From Daldinia sp. FL1419 (taxonomy: Eukaryota; Ascomycota; Sordariomycetes; Xylariales; Hypoxylaceae): DNA of 34,415 bases. The translations under genes were made by a program, and so were the position numbers. This document shows positions 1 through 11,050 of the stretch, piece after piece. The stretch spans positions 1 through 34,415 of the forward strand of contig MU623581.1 of assembly GCA_025201765.1 (NCBI GenBank). Reading direction: 5' to 3'. Position 1 is the stretch's first letter. Each line of letters starts with the position of its first letter. The notes under the pieces are model-generated. The model was not told the origin of the DNA and ran no database searches. It saw only the letters and a list, made by a program, of their open reading frames with translations.

Positions 1-420
1 TTAATTTTAAATTTAATTATTTTTATTAATTTATTAATTAATATTATAATTATATTTATTTTATTAAATTTAATTTTTATTTTTATTTTATTTTTTTTTT
101 TATAATAATAATCTCTAGGACAAATTTATTCAGGTTGTAGACCTAATTGTCCACTATCCGTACATCACCTTTTTCATCTCTTTTCAACAGTATCATCATT
201 GTACATATAATATAATACCTTTCTATCATTTATTATAATGTTAAATTTTTAATAAATTAAATTATATAGCTTTTTATAAAGGTTTTATAAAAAGATAATT
301 AAAAAATCAAAAAATCTTTTCAAAAATTGAAAAATCCTCCTTAATTAATAATATCTTTATAAAATATAAAGATTATTTAAAATTTAAAGTTAAAATATTA
401 AAATATATTATATTTAATAG
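1..420 (-). mobile_element. LINE 5' portion, antisense, cut by the window edge
   Basis: Read on the minus strand, about 300 down to 1 aligns with 27295-27640 of the large LINE. It shares the leader and the start of the ORF1 region, including the GAAAGG-CATTATATTAT segment, and a long A/T tract. Bases 120-235 keep more C and G than the matching part of the right-hand copy. Homology from 300 to 420 is uncertain. Confidence 0.6.
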
Positions 421-1879
421 GATTTTATGGAAAAGGATGGATAAAAGATGTTTTAATTGTTATATTATTAATTATGAATTAATAAAATAAAGAATTATAA
501 AAAGGTTCTATATAAAATATGGTTATAAAGGAAGAGATTTAATATATTAATGAATTTTAATCATATATTATTAAAAAGGTTTTTATAAATATATTAAAGA
601 GGTAATCAAGGCATGTAAGGAATATTAGTAAATAGATAGGAAAAGATTAACAGATTTTATAAATTATTTAACCCCTATAGAAATCTTAACTTATTAAATA
701 TTAAACATCTAATACATATTAAACAACTTTAGTTATAAAGTAATTATTAAAATTTAAAAATAATTATCCAATGATTTAGAAATTTTGTTATTTTATTCAA
801 TTAATTTTAAAAATATTATTAAATTTATAAAAAAATTATTTTCCAATATAATTAACCCTTTATAATCAAAATAAATAAAAATCTAAAATGTAAAAACGAA
901 ATTATGAAAGCCTATCAAAAACTCAGCATATATCAAGAAGTTGGACCAACTTATTTTCTACAAACTTAAGGTTAAATTAAAATTAATTATAAATTAATTA
1001 AATACAAATTAATAAATTTAATTAATAAAAAAGGAAAAGTTTAAACCTAATTTTTAAATGTTATAATATAGGTTAATCAGATTTTAATAAAACTTTTAAA
1101 ATTTAATACTTACAAAATTATCTACAATAAACAATTAATATTCCTAATTAAAACTACTATACCATTATAGAAGATACTAAATTAAAAAAAGATTAAAATT
1201 TTTAAATTTTTTTTAAATATATATATATATGATCAAATATTAATTAATTAATATAAAAAGAATTTTATAAATTATATAAAATAAATAATGAATTACAATA
1301 AATAAAAATAATAAATAAAATTCTATAAAGATTAAGAAATAATCCTTAAATATTGGTGATTTAATCCTAATTTATAATATAATTAAATATATTAATATAT
1401 TTAAAAATTAATAATTATAATATAATTGGTATAAACTTTATCTAATTAATAAGATTTTAGGTTAAAATTAATATGTAATTAAAGAATTAGGTAGAAATAA
1501 ATTAAAAAATAATATATTAAATAATAAATTAAAACTAATTATATAAAACAAATAAAAATATTAAAGAATTATTAATAAAAAATTTAATAAATAGATAATT
1601 AAATTATAAACTAACCTATTCAATTAAATAAATATTAATTAAAAGGTATTAATAATAGAATTAAAAAAGAAGGATTATAAAGTTATAAAATATAAAATTA
1701 TAATTAAAATATTTAGAAAAAAACAGGAAGAATATAAAAATTATATAAAAATAAATTAAAGATTTAAGGAACTAAAAATTTCTTTTTATTTAATCATTTT
1801 TCTTATAATATTTCTAATTCACTTTTATTAAAATTAATTTATTAATAAATAATATTATTAATTTTAAGGAGTTTTAAAC
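421..1879. other. A+T-rich degenerate sequence, no gene recognised
   Basis: No open frame of useful length. A small patch at 860-965 keeps more C and G but matches nothing I recognise. The stretch is probably old mutated repeat DNA, by analogy with its surroundings. Confidence 0.4.
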
Positions 1880-2310
1880 CAAAGTAATATAATTATATAA
1901 TAAATTTTACCCTACAAAAATTTTATTAATCTCTATAAAATTTATTTTTTTTTAAATTCTTATAAATTTATATGGACATAAATAAACCTCCAAAAATTAT
2001 TTTCTTATTTAATTAAATTAAATTTACAAGAATTATTATATTTTTTTTATAAATTTTATAATAATTTATAAATTTATTGTTTTATTAAATATATTATTCA
2101 TTTAATTTTATATGTGTTATTATTGATAAATAATTACCTCTATTAGATCTCTTACCTGATCATTTTAATATTTTTTTTAAAATATAATTACTTTATATCC
2201 TCTAACTTATACAACTTCTGATTTATTATGGGTTAATTGAAGTACAGGGTATATCCTGCAAGAGCTATTAGAGCTCCTGTTTAATATCTTATTAGGAATT
2301 TTAATTCCTT
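1880..2310 (+). repeat. Fragment of the complex tandem-repeat family
   Basis: Carries the unit start (AAAGTAATATAATTATATAA) near 1883 and the core motif GTATATCCTGCAAGAGC near 2250, followed by GAGCTATTAGAGCTCC. The same motifs recur in the arrays at 7.3-9.5, 13.9-17.35 and 23.5-26.1 kb. Confidence 0.6.
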
Positions 2311-4689
2311 AATATAACCTTATTTTAAATTTTTATTTAATTATTTTTTAAAAGTTTATTATTATAATTTATTTAAATAATATATTCATTATAAATATGG
2401 TTAATATTTCTTCTTAAAAAAATATGATAATTATAAATAATAAATCTTTTTTTAGAAGATTATTAGGAATTCTTTTCTAAATTCCTCTAATATTTTTTAT
2501 AATCTTTTTTTTCTTTATATTAATAATATTAAAATAAATATAATAAGGTTATTTATATTAATTTCTTTTCATTTATAAAAACTTTACTTTTTCTTAATTT
2601 AAATTATTAAATTCTTTAATTCTTCTTATTAATATTAAAGTTATTAATTATAAATTGAAATAAATCTAAAATAACTTTTTTATTTATATTTATAGTATTA
2701 AAAGAAATAAAATAAAATAACCTTAAATTTTTATTTTACATTTTATAATTTTTTAATAAATTAATTTCTTATTATAATTTAATATTTATTCATCTATTAT
2801 ATTAATTTATATATTATAATAATATATAGTTACTTTAAATTCCTAAATTTATAAAAACCTTTATTTCCCAACTTTTCTAATAAAAAAAGATATTAAAACT
2901 TTTTTATTAATAAAAATATTTTATAATTTTTATAAATATATTATTTATTTATTTTTATTAATTAAGTAATTTCTTTTCCTTTTATTATTAAATTTTATTT
3001 ATAATAAATTTAATATTAATCTTTTATATAATCTTCTTAATTTTCTAAATTCCTAATATATTTCTAAAAACATTTCAAATATTTTATCAAAATTATATAA
3101 TTAAATTTAACTTTTATTTTTATTTTTTTTATTTTTATTTTTTAAATAAATTATTAATATTTCTTTTAAGAAAATTTAATATATTAATTCCTTTATTAAA
3201 TATATTAAATATAAATATTAATAATATAATATTTATAATATTTTATAATAACTTTTATATAATTTATATTTAATATTTTTGTTTATAATTATTATATTTG
3301 TAATAATAGGTTTTGTTAAAATAATAATTTTTTTAGATTAATCTAAATTTCCCTTTCTTTTTACTTTTTAAATAACTTTTCCAACACTTAATTCTAACCA
3401 CTCAAAATTATTTTTAATATATTTTTAAATTAAGGTAAATTAATAAATTTTAACTTAATCTTATAACATCTAATTCTTTTCCCTATACTTATTTCCCATC
3501 TTAAATTATCAAATAAATAATTTGCTATTAATAATAAAAAATGTAAAAAATAAGGTTATTAATATTTACATAATTTAAATTATTATTCTATATATTACCT
3601 TTTTAATTTTATTTATTAAAGTTTTAATTTATTCATTTATTAATTAATTTATAAAAATTTAAAAATAACATTATAATTAATCTTGCCTAAATTAATTTTA
3701 TTATTATTAAAAGAATCTTATTATTTATTAATAAATATGACTTTTTAAAATTCTTTCCTTATATTTTAAAATATTATAAATCTTTTAATTATAATTACTT
3801 TTATTTAATAATTATAATAAATTATTTTTAAGGAATTTTCCTTTTAATTATTTAATTAATTAAATTATTTTTTTAAAGGGGAAAATTTATAATTCTTTTC
3901 TAAATTTCTTTCCTTTATCAAATAATAATTTATTAATTTAAATTTTAAATTTTCCTTTAAATTATATAAATTATATAATATTCAATTATTATAATATTAA
4001 TATTTATTAATAATAATTTCTTAATTTAATGTTTAATAAAAATAATATTAATATATTTATAAATTATTCTTTTTTTTAATAATAATTTCTTTAATAATTA
4101 TAATTTCCATTTTAAGGGTATAATCTTTGAAAAAAATATTTTATTTTTAATTTATTAAATTAATGGGTTTAATAAAAATTTTTATAATAAAATATTTAAA
4201 AAGGAAATTGTATTCTAATTCTTTATCCTTAAATGATTTTTCTCTTCCTTATTAAATCATCCATATTTTAAATCCTTTAAATTTAATTAACTTTTTAATT
4301 GATTTAAAGATTCTTTTTTAATTAATTCCTTACATTGGCTTTTATAATGTCTTTTTTCTATAATTAAAATATTTAATTTGGCTAAAATCTTTTTATTCTT
4401 TTTTAATTTAATTTATATTTATCAATTTAAGATAAATTTTATAAGAAATGTTTAAGATTTACTTTTTATTCTTTCATTTTCATACATAAATTTTTGAATT
4501 ATCTTTTTTGAATTTATTTATATTAATATTAATAACTATTAATTCTAATTATTATCTTATAATAAGTTTTAAATAATATAACTAAATTTATTTTTAAAAT
4601 AAATTTTATCCTCAATTGTTTCTTTAAATCTATTATAATAAATTATAAATAAACCTTCTTAATTCACATCCATTTAAACAATAAATCTC
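2311..4689 (-). pseudogene. Degenerate sequence, possibly an antisense retroelement
   Basis: The plus strand is strongly T/C-rich and G-poor over about 2 kb, as expected for a mutated element read on the minus strand. On that strand, near 4335-4385, HYKSQCKELIKKE is readable. It is preceded, one base out of frame, by a stretch resembling NCGKKG. Together they resemble a CCHC zinc knuckle of a retroelement Gag. No polymerase motif was recognised. Most of the stretch cannot be assigned. Confidence 0.25.
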
Positions 4690-5245
4690 TTAAATTCCAT
4701 CATATATTAAAAAATAAATTTAATTTAATATAAATTTAATAATTACTATCCATTTTGCAGAGCAAATATAATATCGTGGTGTTGAAAAGAGGGTTGTAAA
4801 AGTAAGAATGGGTAATGGCTTTTCATAAAGATGTGAAATCATTTATATATATTTATACCCTATATAAACCGCATATATCCCAGCCCTTCCCCAGAATAAT
4901 TTCTTTGCAATATAATAATGCTTTTATTATTTAATAAAAAAATAATAAAGCTATCTTGGACCTTGTTGTTGCCCTACATTTGGGCCGCTATTACACCATT
5001 TTACAAAATTTAAATATTATAATATATAAAATATTTTTTTATATTAAGGTTTAATTATTTTTATTAAAAGGTAAATTTTAATAAAAATATAAAATAAAAT
5101 TAAAATTATAATAATATAATTTAATTAGATAAGTAGCAAGTAGGTTTTCTCCGGAACACAGTTCCTATTTGGAACAAATACTAAAAGATGGACCGGATAC
5201 CTGTAATATATTCTAGGTAAATCGGGGTAGTAATAAATAATAAAT
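4690..5245 (+). mobile_element. LINE 3' end, copy 3 (5'-truncated)
   Basis: Aligns with 12900-13410 and 33345-33845. Shared segments are GTTGTAAAAGTAAGAATGGG (4789), the CTATATAAACCGCATATATC block (4861), and the terminal block GGTTTTCTCCGGAACAC to TAAATCGGGGTAGTAATAAA. This is the least mutated of the three long 3' ends. It ends in a TAA/TAAA-type tail, as in LINEs. Confidence 0.8.
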
Positions 5246-5374
5246 AGAATAATAATTATTATTTAACTATTTATTTTTAATTTAGATTTCTGAATATCCT
5301 TTAAATCTATTTTTTAAAATCTTCATAAAAACTAAATAATCAAATAATCTTTAAAAATTAAAAAATAATATTAA

Positions 5375-5590
5375 TGATGGTTGTATGCTACCAGGCATCG
5401 TAGACCCTTGTAGCAAGCAAAGGAAGTATTACATAATTAGCATATTGTGTATATAAGGGCTCTAAGCCCGTCAAGCTCAGAGTAGATAGCTTTCCTCCTA
5501 AGGGCTTATAAATATACAAATTTTATTACATTATTTTACTTATTATTTGCTTTTGCTGTTATTTCTCTTATACGTACGTTTAGCCCAACA
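5375..5590 (+). mobile_element. Solo LTR with 5-bp target-site duplication (216 bp)
   Basis: Begins TGATGG and ends CCAACA (TG...CA). It is flanked by ATTAA on both sides (5370-5374 and 5591-5595). Inside are a TATA-like TATATAAG (5450-5457) and a following GC-rich segment that could be the R region, which set the orientation. C and G are well kept compared with the surroundings. No internal retrotransposon region is attached, so it is a solo LTR. Confidence 0.85.
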
Positions 5591-5595
5591 ATTAA

Positions 5596-6249
5596 TTTAC
5601 TTAAAATAATTTTATAAAATTAAATAAATTAATTAAAAACATTTTCCCTAAATAATTCTTAATAATCAACACCTTTATTTTTTTAATATTTAGATTTTTT
5701 TCATAAAATTTAAAATATATTATATATTAAATAAAGAATTTTTTAAAATCCATAATTTTAATATATATTTTAAAAATCTTTAATTAATTTCCTTTTATAA
5801 AGGAATTTATTATTCTAAACCCTTATCCTGTTAAAACTAATACTCCATATCTTATTTATTATTAATTAATAAATTTTAAAATATTAATATATATTTAAAA
5901 ATTATTAATAATATTTTATAATCTAATTAATAAAATTATATTTCTTATTTAACATATATTATTATATAAATTTATTAATAAATAAAAAAACTTTTTATTT
6001 ATTAAATAAATAAAAATATTATTTATATTTAATTATTTATATATTTAAATTAAATTTTTAATTTTAATTCAAAAATAATTAAAACATTATAAATTTAGAA
6101 TTTTAATTTAAAAATAATAAAAATAATATTATAATTTAATTTAATTTTAAAAAATTATTTTATATAATTTAAATTAATTATTAATAATTTTATTTTAAAA
6201 ACTTTTAAAATTTTATATACCTAAATTATTAATATAAATTTTTATATTC
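5596..6249. other. A+T-rich degenerate sequence, nothing recognised
   Basis: Almost pure A/T with scattered C. No frame, repeat family or RNA was recognised. Confidence 0.4.
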
Positions 6250-6435
6250 TTTAAGGGAATAAAAGAACATTTGTTCTAATATTCCTTAAGCGGACAAGGG
6301 AATGTTTGCTTTTGTATTTTTTAGGGGGATAGGGGAACGCTTCTTAGGTTAATCAGGTCTCTTTACGTAATCCTTTCCTGGCCCTAGTCCAAGCTTCTTT
6401 CCATGGAGCTCTTCCCCATTTACTTCGTAACAAAA
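6250..6435. repeat. GC-retaining patch, possible LTR remnant
   Basis: A block of ordinary composition in A+T sequence. It begins with an imperfect hairpin (TTAAGGGAATAAAAGAAC against GTTCTAATATTCCTTAA, 6251-6290). A TGTT...AACA pair at 6272-6432 looks LTR-like, but the flanking pentamers (ACATT and AAAAG) differ, so LTR identity is not supported. Confidence 0.3.
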
Positions 6436-6604
6436 AGTAATTTTCAAAAGATTATAATAGACTTAAATTAATTAAATAAGAAAAAATAACTTTTAAAGAT
6501 TTATATATTAAATAAAATCTTTAATAACTTCTATAAAATATACCTTACATATTAACTACCCAATAATAAATCAAAAATTATATAAATATATAAAATATAA
6601 AATA

Positions 6605-6860
6605 ATTAAATATTATTTATTTATTTATTATTATACTACTTTACCTAAATTATAATATAAATATCTGATCCATATTTTAATATTTATTTCAAGTAAGAAC
6701 TGTATTTCGGAAAAAACCTATCCGCTATTTATCTAATTTAATTCTATTATTATAATTTTAATTACTTTTTATATTTTAATTAAAATTATTATTCAATAAA
6801 AATAATTGAATTAATATAAATACTTTTTAATATATTATAAAATTTATTTTTTATTTTTCC
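6605..6860 (-). mobile_element. LINE 3' end, antisense, about 250 bp, degraded
   Basis: A (TTTA)n-type tail on the left is followed by a degraded antisense copy of the LINE terminal block, ending near TTTCGGAAAAAACC (6707-6720), then more LINE 3' sequence to about 6850. It is truncated at nearly the same internal point as the copy at 22920-23150. Confidence 0.65.
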
Positions 6861-6869
6861 AATAACAAT

Positions 6870-6985
6870 TTACTATAATTCCGTATCTAATAGGAGCCCT
6901 AATAAGTTCAACCCCCCCTATTAAGGAAAGGGGTGCAAGGAGGATAGCAGCTTGGAATGGCCGTAGAGCAGTCCCAAAATAAGTA
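6870..6985. other. GC-retaining patch of unknown origin
   Basis: Includes a C7 run near 6912, GGAAAGGGGTGCAAGGAGG (6925-6943), and GGAATGGCCGTAGAGCAG (6955-6972). It has no TG...CA ends with a target duplication and no open frame. It lies between two antisense LINE 3' copies. Confidence 0.3.
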
Positions 6986-7015
6986 AATAAAAGGATTATT
7001 AAAAATAATAATTTA

Positions 7016-7132
7016 TTTTATTTTTATTATTATTACACCACTTTACCTAAATTATTTCATATAAATATTTATTTTATTTTTTAATATTTGTTCTAAATAG
7101 GAATTATATTCTAGAGAAAACTTACCTGCTGC
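7016..7132 (-). mobile_element. Short (117 bp) SINE-like LINE-tail copy, degraded
   Basis: Antisense copy of the LINE terminal block with its T-rich tail on the left. Flanked by 17-bp repeats TTAAAAATAATAATTTA (6999-7015) and TTAAAAATAATTATTTA (7133-7149), which differ at one base. It is strongly mutated compared with the copies at 13424 and 24375. Confidence 0.65.
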
Positions 7133-7200
7133 TTAAAAATAATTATTTACTAATAATAATATATATTATAAAACTATATTTAATAAATAGATTAAAAGAT

Positions 7201-7268
7201 ATATTAGTTTTTTTGTACTGGTCACTTCGCAACTAGTTTGATTTTCAGGACTAATTAATCTTATTTTA
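7201..7268. repeat. Conserved 65-bp motif with inverted repeats, copy 1
   Basis: Matches 13702-13772: ACTGGTCACTTCGCAAC, followed by TAGTTTGATTTTCAGGAC and AATCTTATT. In both places it lies 100-200 bp before the head of a tandem array. Function unknown. Confidence 0.5.
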
Positions 7269-7289
7269 GAATTATCAATTTAATATTTA

Positions 7290-9475
7290 TTAATAAATAA
7301 AATTATTTTTATATTTTTAATTAAATTTCTTTTTTAATTATTTTTATAATTGAGTTATTTTAATTATATAAGGTTTTTTTTTTTAAAGGGGGGGTTTATA
7401 GAGGGTTGTAATGTAATTATATAATTAAAATTGTAAGATTTTATTAGCCTCTATGGAACTAACCTTTCTAAGGTTTCTACAAGCTTTTTAGAATATAAAT
7501 AAGCCTTTAGAAATTGTTTTCCTATCTGATCAACTCAAGTTTTCAAATATAAAATCATTAATTTTTAAAATTATAGAGTTTTGTATAATAAAAGTGTAGG
7601 GTTAAGGCATATTCTGCAAAAACTATTAAAGCTTTTATTTAATTAAAGCTCTTATTTAATTAAAGCCCATATTTAATATATATAAATTTTTAGAAATTGT
7701 TTTCTTATCTAATCAATTCAAATTCTCAAAGATAGAATTATTAATTTTTAAAATTATAGAATTTTGTACAATAAAAATATAGGGTTAAGGTATATCCTAC
7801 AAGAACTATCAAAGCTCCTATTCAATATAAACCTTTAAGAGTTGATTGTTATTTAATTAAATTAAGTTCTTAAAAATTAAGTTCTTTATATAAAAATCAA
7901 ACTTTTTAAAATATTACTTTTTATATAATTTCTTATAATAATATATAATTCTCTTATTTAATTAACTTAAATTTTTAAATATAAAATGATTATTTTTTTT
8001 ATAAATCTTTATATAAATATATATATTTTTTAATTCTTTTATTATTTATTTAACCTTTAATTTGCGTTATTATTACTAGAAATTATTTTTATTAACTTTT
8101 TTATTTAATTATTTTAATATTTTTTTATAATATAATTATTTTTTATTTTATTTATATTTGTTGATTTTTTATAGGAAATATATAAATCCTTAAGAATTAA
8201 TTTTTATTTAATTAAATTAAATACTTTATTATAATAAATTGGAATAGTAGAATTACATAACTGAAATTATTTTATAAAATTTTATTAGCTTTTATAGAAT
8301 AACCTCTTTTAGGGTTTCCCCAGGTTATTTTGAATATAAATAGGTTTTTAAGAGTTATTTTCTTTTTTAATCAAATTAAATTCTTAAGTATGGAATCCTT
8401 AATTTTTTTATAAAGCTTCGTATAATAATATATACCTTTTTTCCTTTTTATTAAATATAACCTCTTTAAAAATATATTACCCTTATTAGCCACTACCTTT
8501 ATTAATTATTTTATTTTATTATTTTAATAATTTTCTTAAAATATAATTTATAATAAAGTAGTTAAAATATAGGGTAGGGCATATTTATCTTACAAAAATT
8601 ATTAAAGTTTATATTCAATATATAGGCCTTTAAGAGTTATTTTTCTTATTTAATTAAATTAAGTTCTCAAATATAAAATCTCAAATCTTCTTATAATATT
8701 TTATATAAAAATATATACTTTTTAATCCTCTTATTAAATATAATTTTTTAAAAATACATTATCATTATTAAATAATTACTTCTATTAATTTTTTTATTTA
8801 ATTATTTTAATATCTTTTTTAAGATATAATTATTTTATATATTTTATTTTATTAGAGTTTATTAGTTTATTAGGAATAGTCCTTTTAAAAGTTTTTATAA
8901 GCTTTTTTTGGGTATATATATAGGCCTTAAAAATTAATTCTTATTTAATCAAGTTAATCTCCTTAAATATCATCTTTTATATAACTTCTTATGATAGTTT
9001 ATAATCTTATCTCCAATTAAATATATTATCCATTTTATCTTTTAAATGCCAACAATTACCTCTATTAATTAGTTTTTTATTTAATCACTTAAATACCTTC
9101 TTGAAAATATAATCACCTTACATCTAGGTAGTTATTAGAGCTCCTATTCAATTAGAGCTCTTATTCAATAGCATTAACCCTGAATTGGAGCTTTTGTTCA
9201 ATATATAAGCCCCCAAATGTTCATTTTTATTTGATTAGGTCAAACTCTTTAAGCATCATTTTTCATATAGTTTTTTACTATAATTTATGGTTTTTCTTTT
9301 TTATTAAATATATTATTTATTTTATTTTTTAAATATTAATTATTATTATTAATAATTATTTTTATTAATCTTTTATTTAATTACTCTAATACTTACCTTC
9401 TTCAGGATATAATTACTTTGTATTTAATTATTAAAGTTCTTATTCAATATTTTAATTAAATAATTTTAAGGGGAA
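7290..9475 (+). repeat. Complex tandem-repeat array 1
   Basis: The head is a T/A tract, a G7 run (7387-7393) and GGGTTTATAGAGGGTTGTAA. Repeated degenerate units follow. Each has TATAAATA-GGCCTTT..AG-TTATTTTC, CTTATCTGATCAACTCAAG, ATAAAATCATTAAT, a TTGTACAATAAAA segment, and the core GGCATATCCTGCAAGAGC (near 7608, 7790, 8578). Some units carry 17-bp sub-repeats of the type GAGCTCCTATTCAATTA (9130-9215). No long open frame. The units differ mainly by transitions. Confidence 0.75.
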
Positions 9476-9479
9476 TTTA

Positions 9480-9795
9480 TTAATATAAGTTTATGTTTAA
9501 CCAAAAATGTTATACACTACGGGAAGCCACAGGCGCACATACAGGATATAAAAAAATTCCTTAATTATTTTGATTTATTATATTAATTCAAAATTTATTT
9601 AAAAATATTAATAATTAATATTATTTAAAAAATAACCAAATTTATGGTTTTCTGAGATAAGTTATATGTGTTTCCAATTGGAAACTATTATATAACAATT
9701 GAAAACATCTGAAATTACAGGGGATTTCTTTGAAAATTAATTAATCAATCAGGATTATGGTGCAATCAATGAAATAAGAAAGATATAGATATTAT
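9480..9795 (+). repeat. 310-bp dispersed repeat, copy A
   Basis: Aligns along its length with 17655-17970 (plus) and 26400-26705 (minus). Shared landmarks are GAAGCCACAGGCGCACAT, the central TTATTATATTAATTCAAAA, and the end GGTGCAATCAATGAAATAAG. It follows a tandem array directly. It could be the terminal part of a larger transposon; no coding capacity. Confidence 0.7.
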
Positions 9796-10249
9796 TATAT
9801 AAAAGGTTTATATAAATAATCTTAAAAATATTATAATAAATTTAAACCAATTAAATAAAAAAAGTAATCTTTAGGATTTTATTTCTATTTAAAAATTTGT
9901 AAAACTTTGAAAAGGTTAGTTTTATAAAGGTTAATAAGGTTTTTATAAGGTAATTTCAATTATATAATTATTATTTTAATTTAATATAAATTTAAAATAT
10001 ATAATTCTTTTTATAAAAATTTTATTTATTATTAGGTATTAAATTAATAATTATAGAATAAAATTGATTAATTTTAAAAAGTAAATTAATTATGAAATAA
10101 TTAATTTAAAAGAATTAATATATAAATAAATTAATAAATAAATATTATTTTATAATATTTTATTAAGTAAAATTTAATTTTGAGATATATATATATATAA
10201 ATAAAATTTATAAAGATTTAAATATAAATTATTTTTAAAAATTAATAAG
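9796..10249. other. A+T-rich sequence, probably the 5' part of the LINE copy
   Basis: No readable motif. By position it should correspond to LINE sequence just before the reverse transcriptase, but alignment by eye to 30400-30890 is too weak to confirm. Confidence 0.3.
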
Positions 10250-10262
10250 CTTTTATATTGCG

Positions 10263-10520
10263 GGTGTCCTGCAAGGCTTCCTATTATTATTTATTTTGTT
10301 TATTACTTATATAGTCACCTTATATGAAGAATTAGATTAGGAGGGTATCCTAATTATTGGCTTCGCGGATAATACAAATATGTTAATAGTAGGATATTTT
10401 ATAACCAAAAATTATATTAGGTTGGAATAAGCGTACAAAATGTACCTGGATTGGGTACGGAGATATGGTATAACTTTTATAATATAGAAAAATAAGTTTA
10501 TATATTTTATAAAGATTTAT
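10263..10520 (+). pseudogene. LINE reverse transcriptase fragment, stop-ridden
   Basis: In one frame it reads GVLQGF, a decayed form of the usual LINE GxPQGS motif. It continues with LYEELD-stop-EGILIIGFADNTN, in which the catalytic F-A-D-D has become F-A-D-N by a G-to-A change (10362-10373), and then YKMYLDWVRRYGITF. Stops at GAT-TAG and GAA-TAA fit C-to-T changes in CAG and CAA/CGA codons. This is the RT palm region of a Tad1/I-type non-LTR element; it cannot be functional. Confidence 0.88.
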
Positions 10521-10870
10521 TAAATATTAATTATAAAGATTAAATTAAATAGTATAATTATTAAATTTAAGGAAAATATTAAGTTCCTTAAAATATAACT
10601 AAATAAAAAACTTAAATAAAATAAATATTTAAAAATAATTAAAATAAAGATGGAGAAGTAATAATACGTTTTTTTTAAATTAATAGTATTAATATAAGGT
10701 TATAGTATAGCCTAAATAAAAGAGATTTATACAAAAATAATATAGAATGTAATAGTATATGGAGTAGTGATATGGTACATTTTAAACCAAAATTATAAAA
10801 TAAAAAACATTATTAAAAAATTGGGTACTATTTAATTGACCTACTTACAAAAAATTAGTAACGCATATAA

Positions 10871-11050
10871 TGTGGGAATGTTGGTCATGTGACCATGGTG
10901 GTACAGACCCACTTTAATCTTGTATTTAGCTCCACATATTTTGATCTCCGACCAAAATACGTTCTTTCTTAAAACAACCACTTTTTACTGAATTGATACG
11001 AATACCCTCACTTTTACTATTGTATGCAATGGTACCTTATCCATCCAACA
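10871..11050. mobile_element. Solo LTR inside the LINE, 5-bp target duplication (180 bp)
   Basis: Begins TGTGGG, ends CCAACA, and is flanked by TATAA at 10866-10870 and 11051-11055. The paralogous LINE at about 31488-31515 runs straight through the same point (GCGCATACAAAGTAACAG), showing the unoccupied site. The LTR keeps normal GC while the host LINE is strongly mutated. Orientation is unknown. Confidence 0.88.

Noticed and set aside
6272..6432. Third solo LTR (TGTT...AACA)
   Set aside because: The flanking pentamers ACATT and AAAAG do not match, and no second copy is visible in the window.
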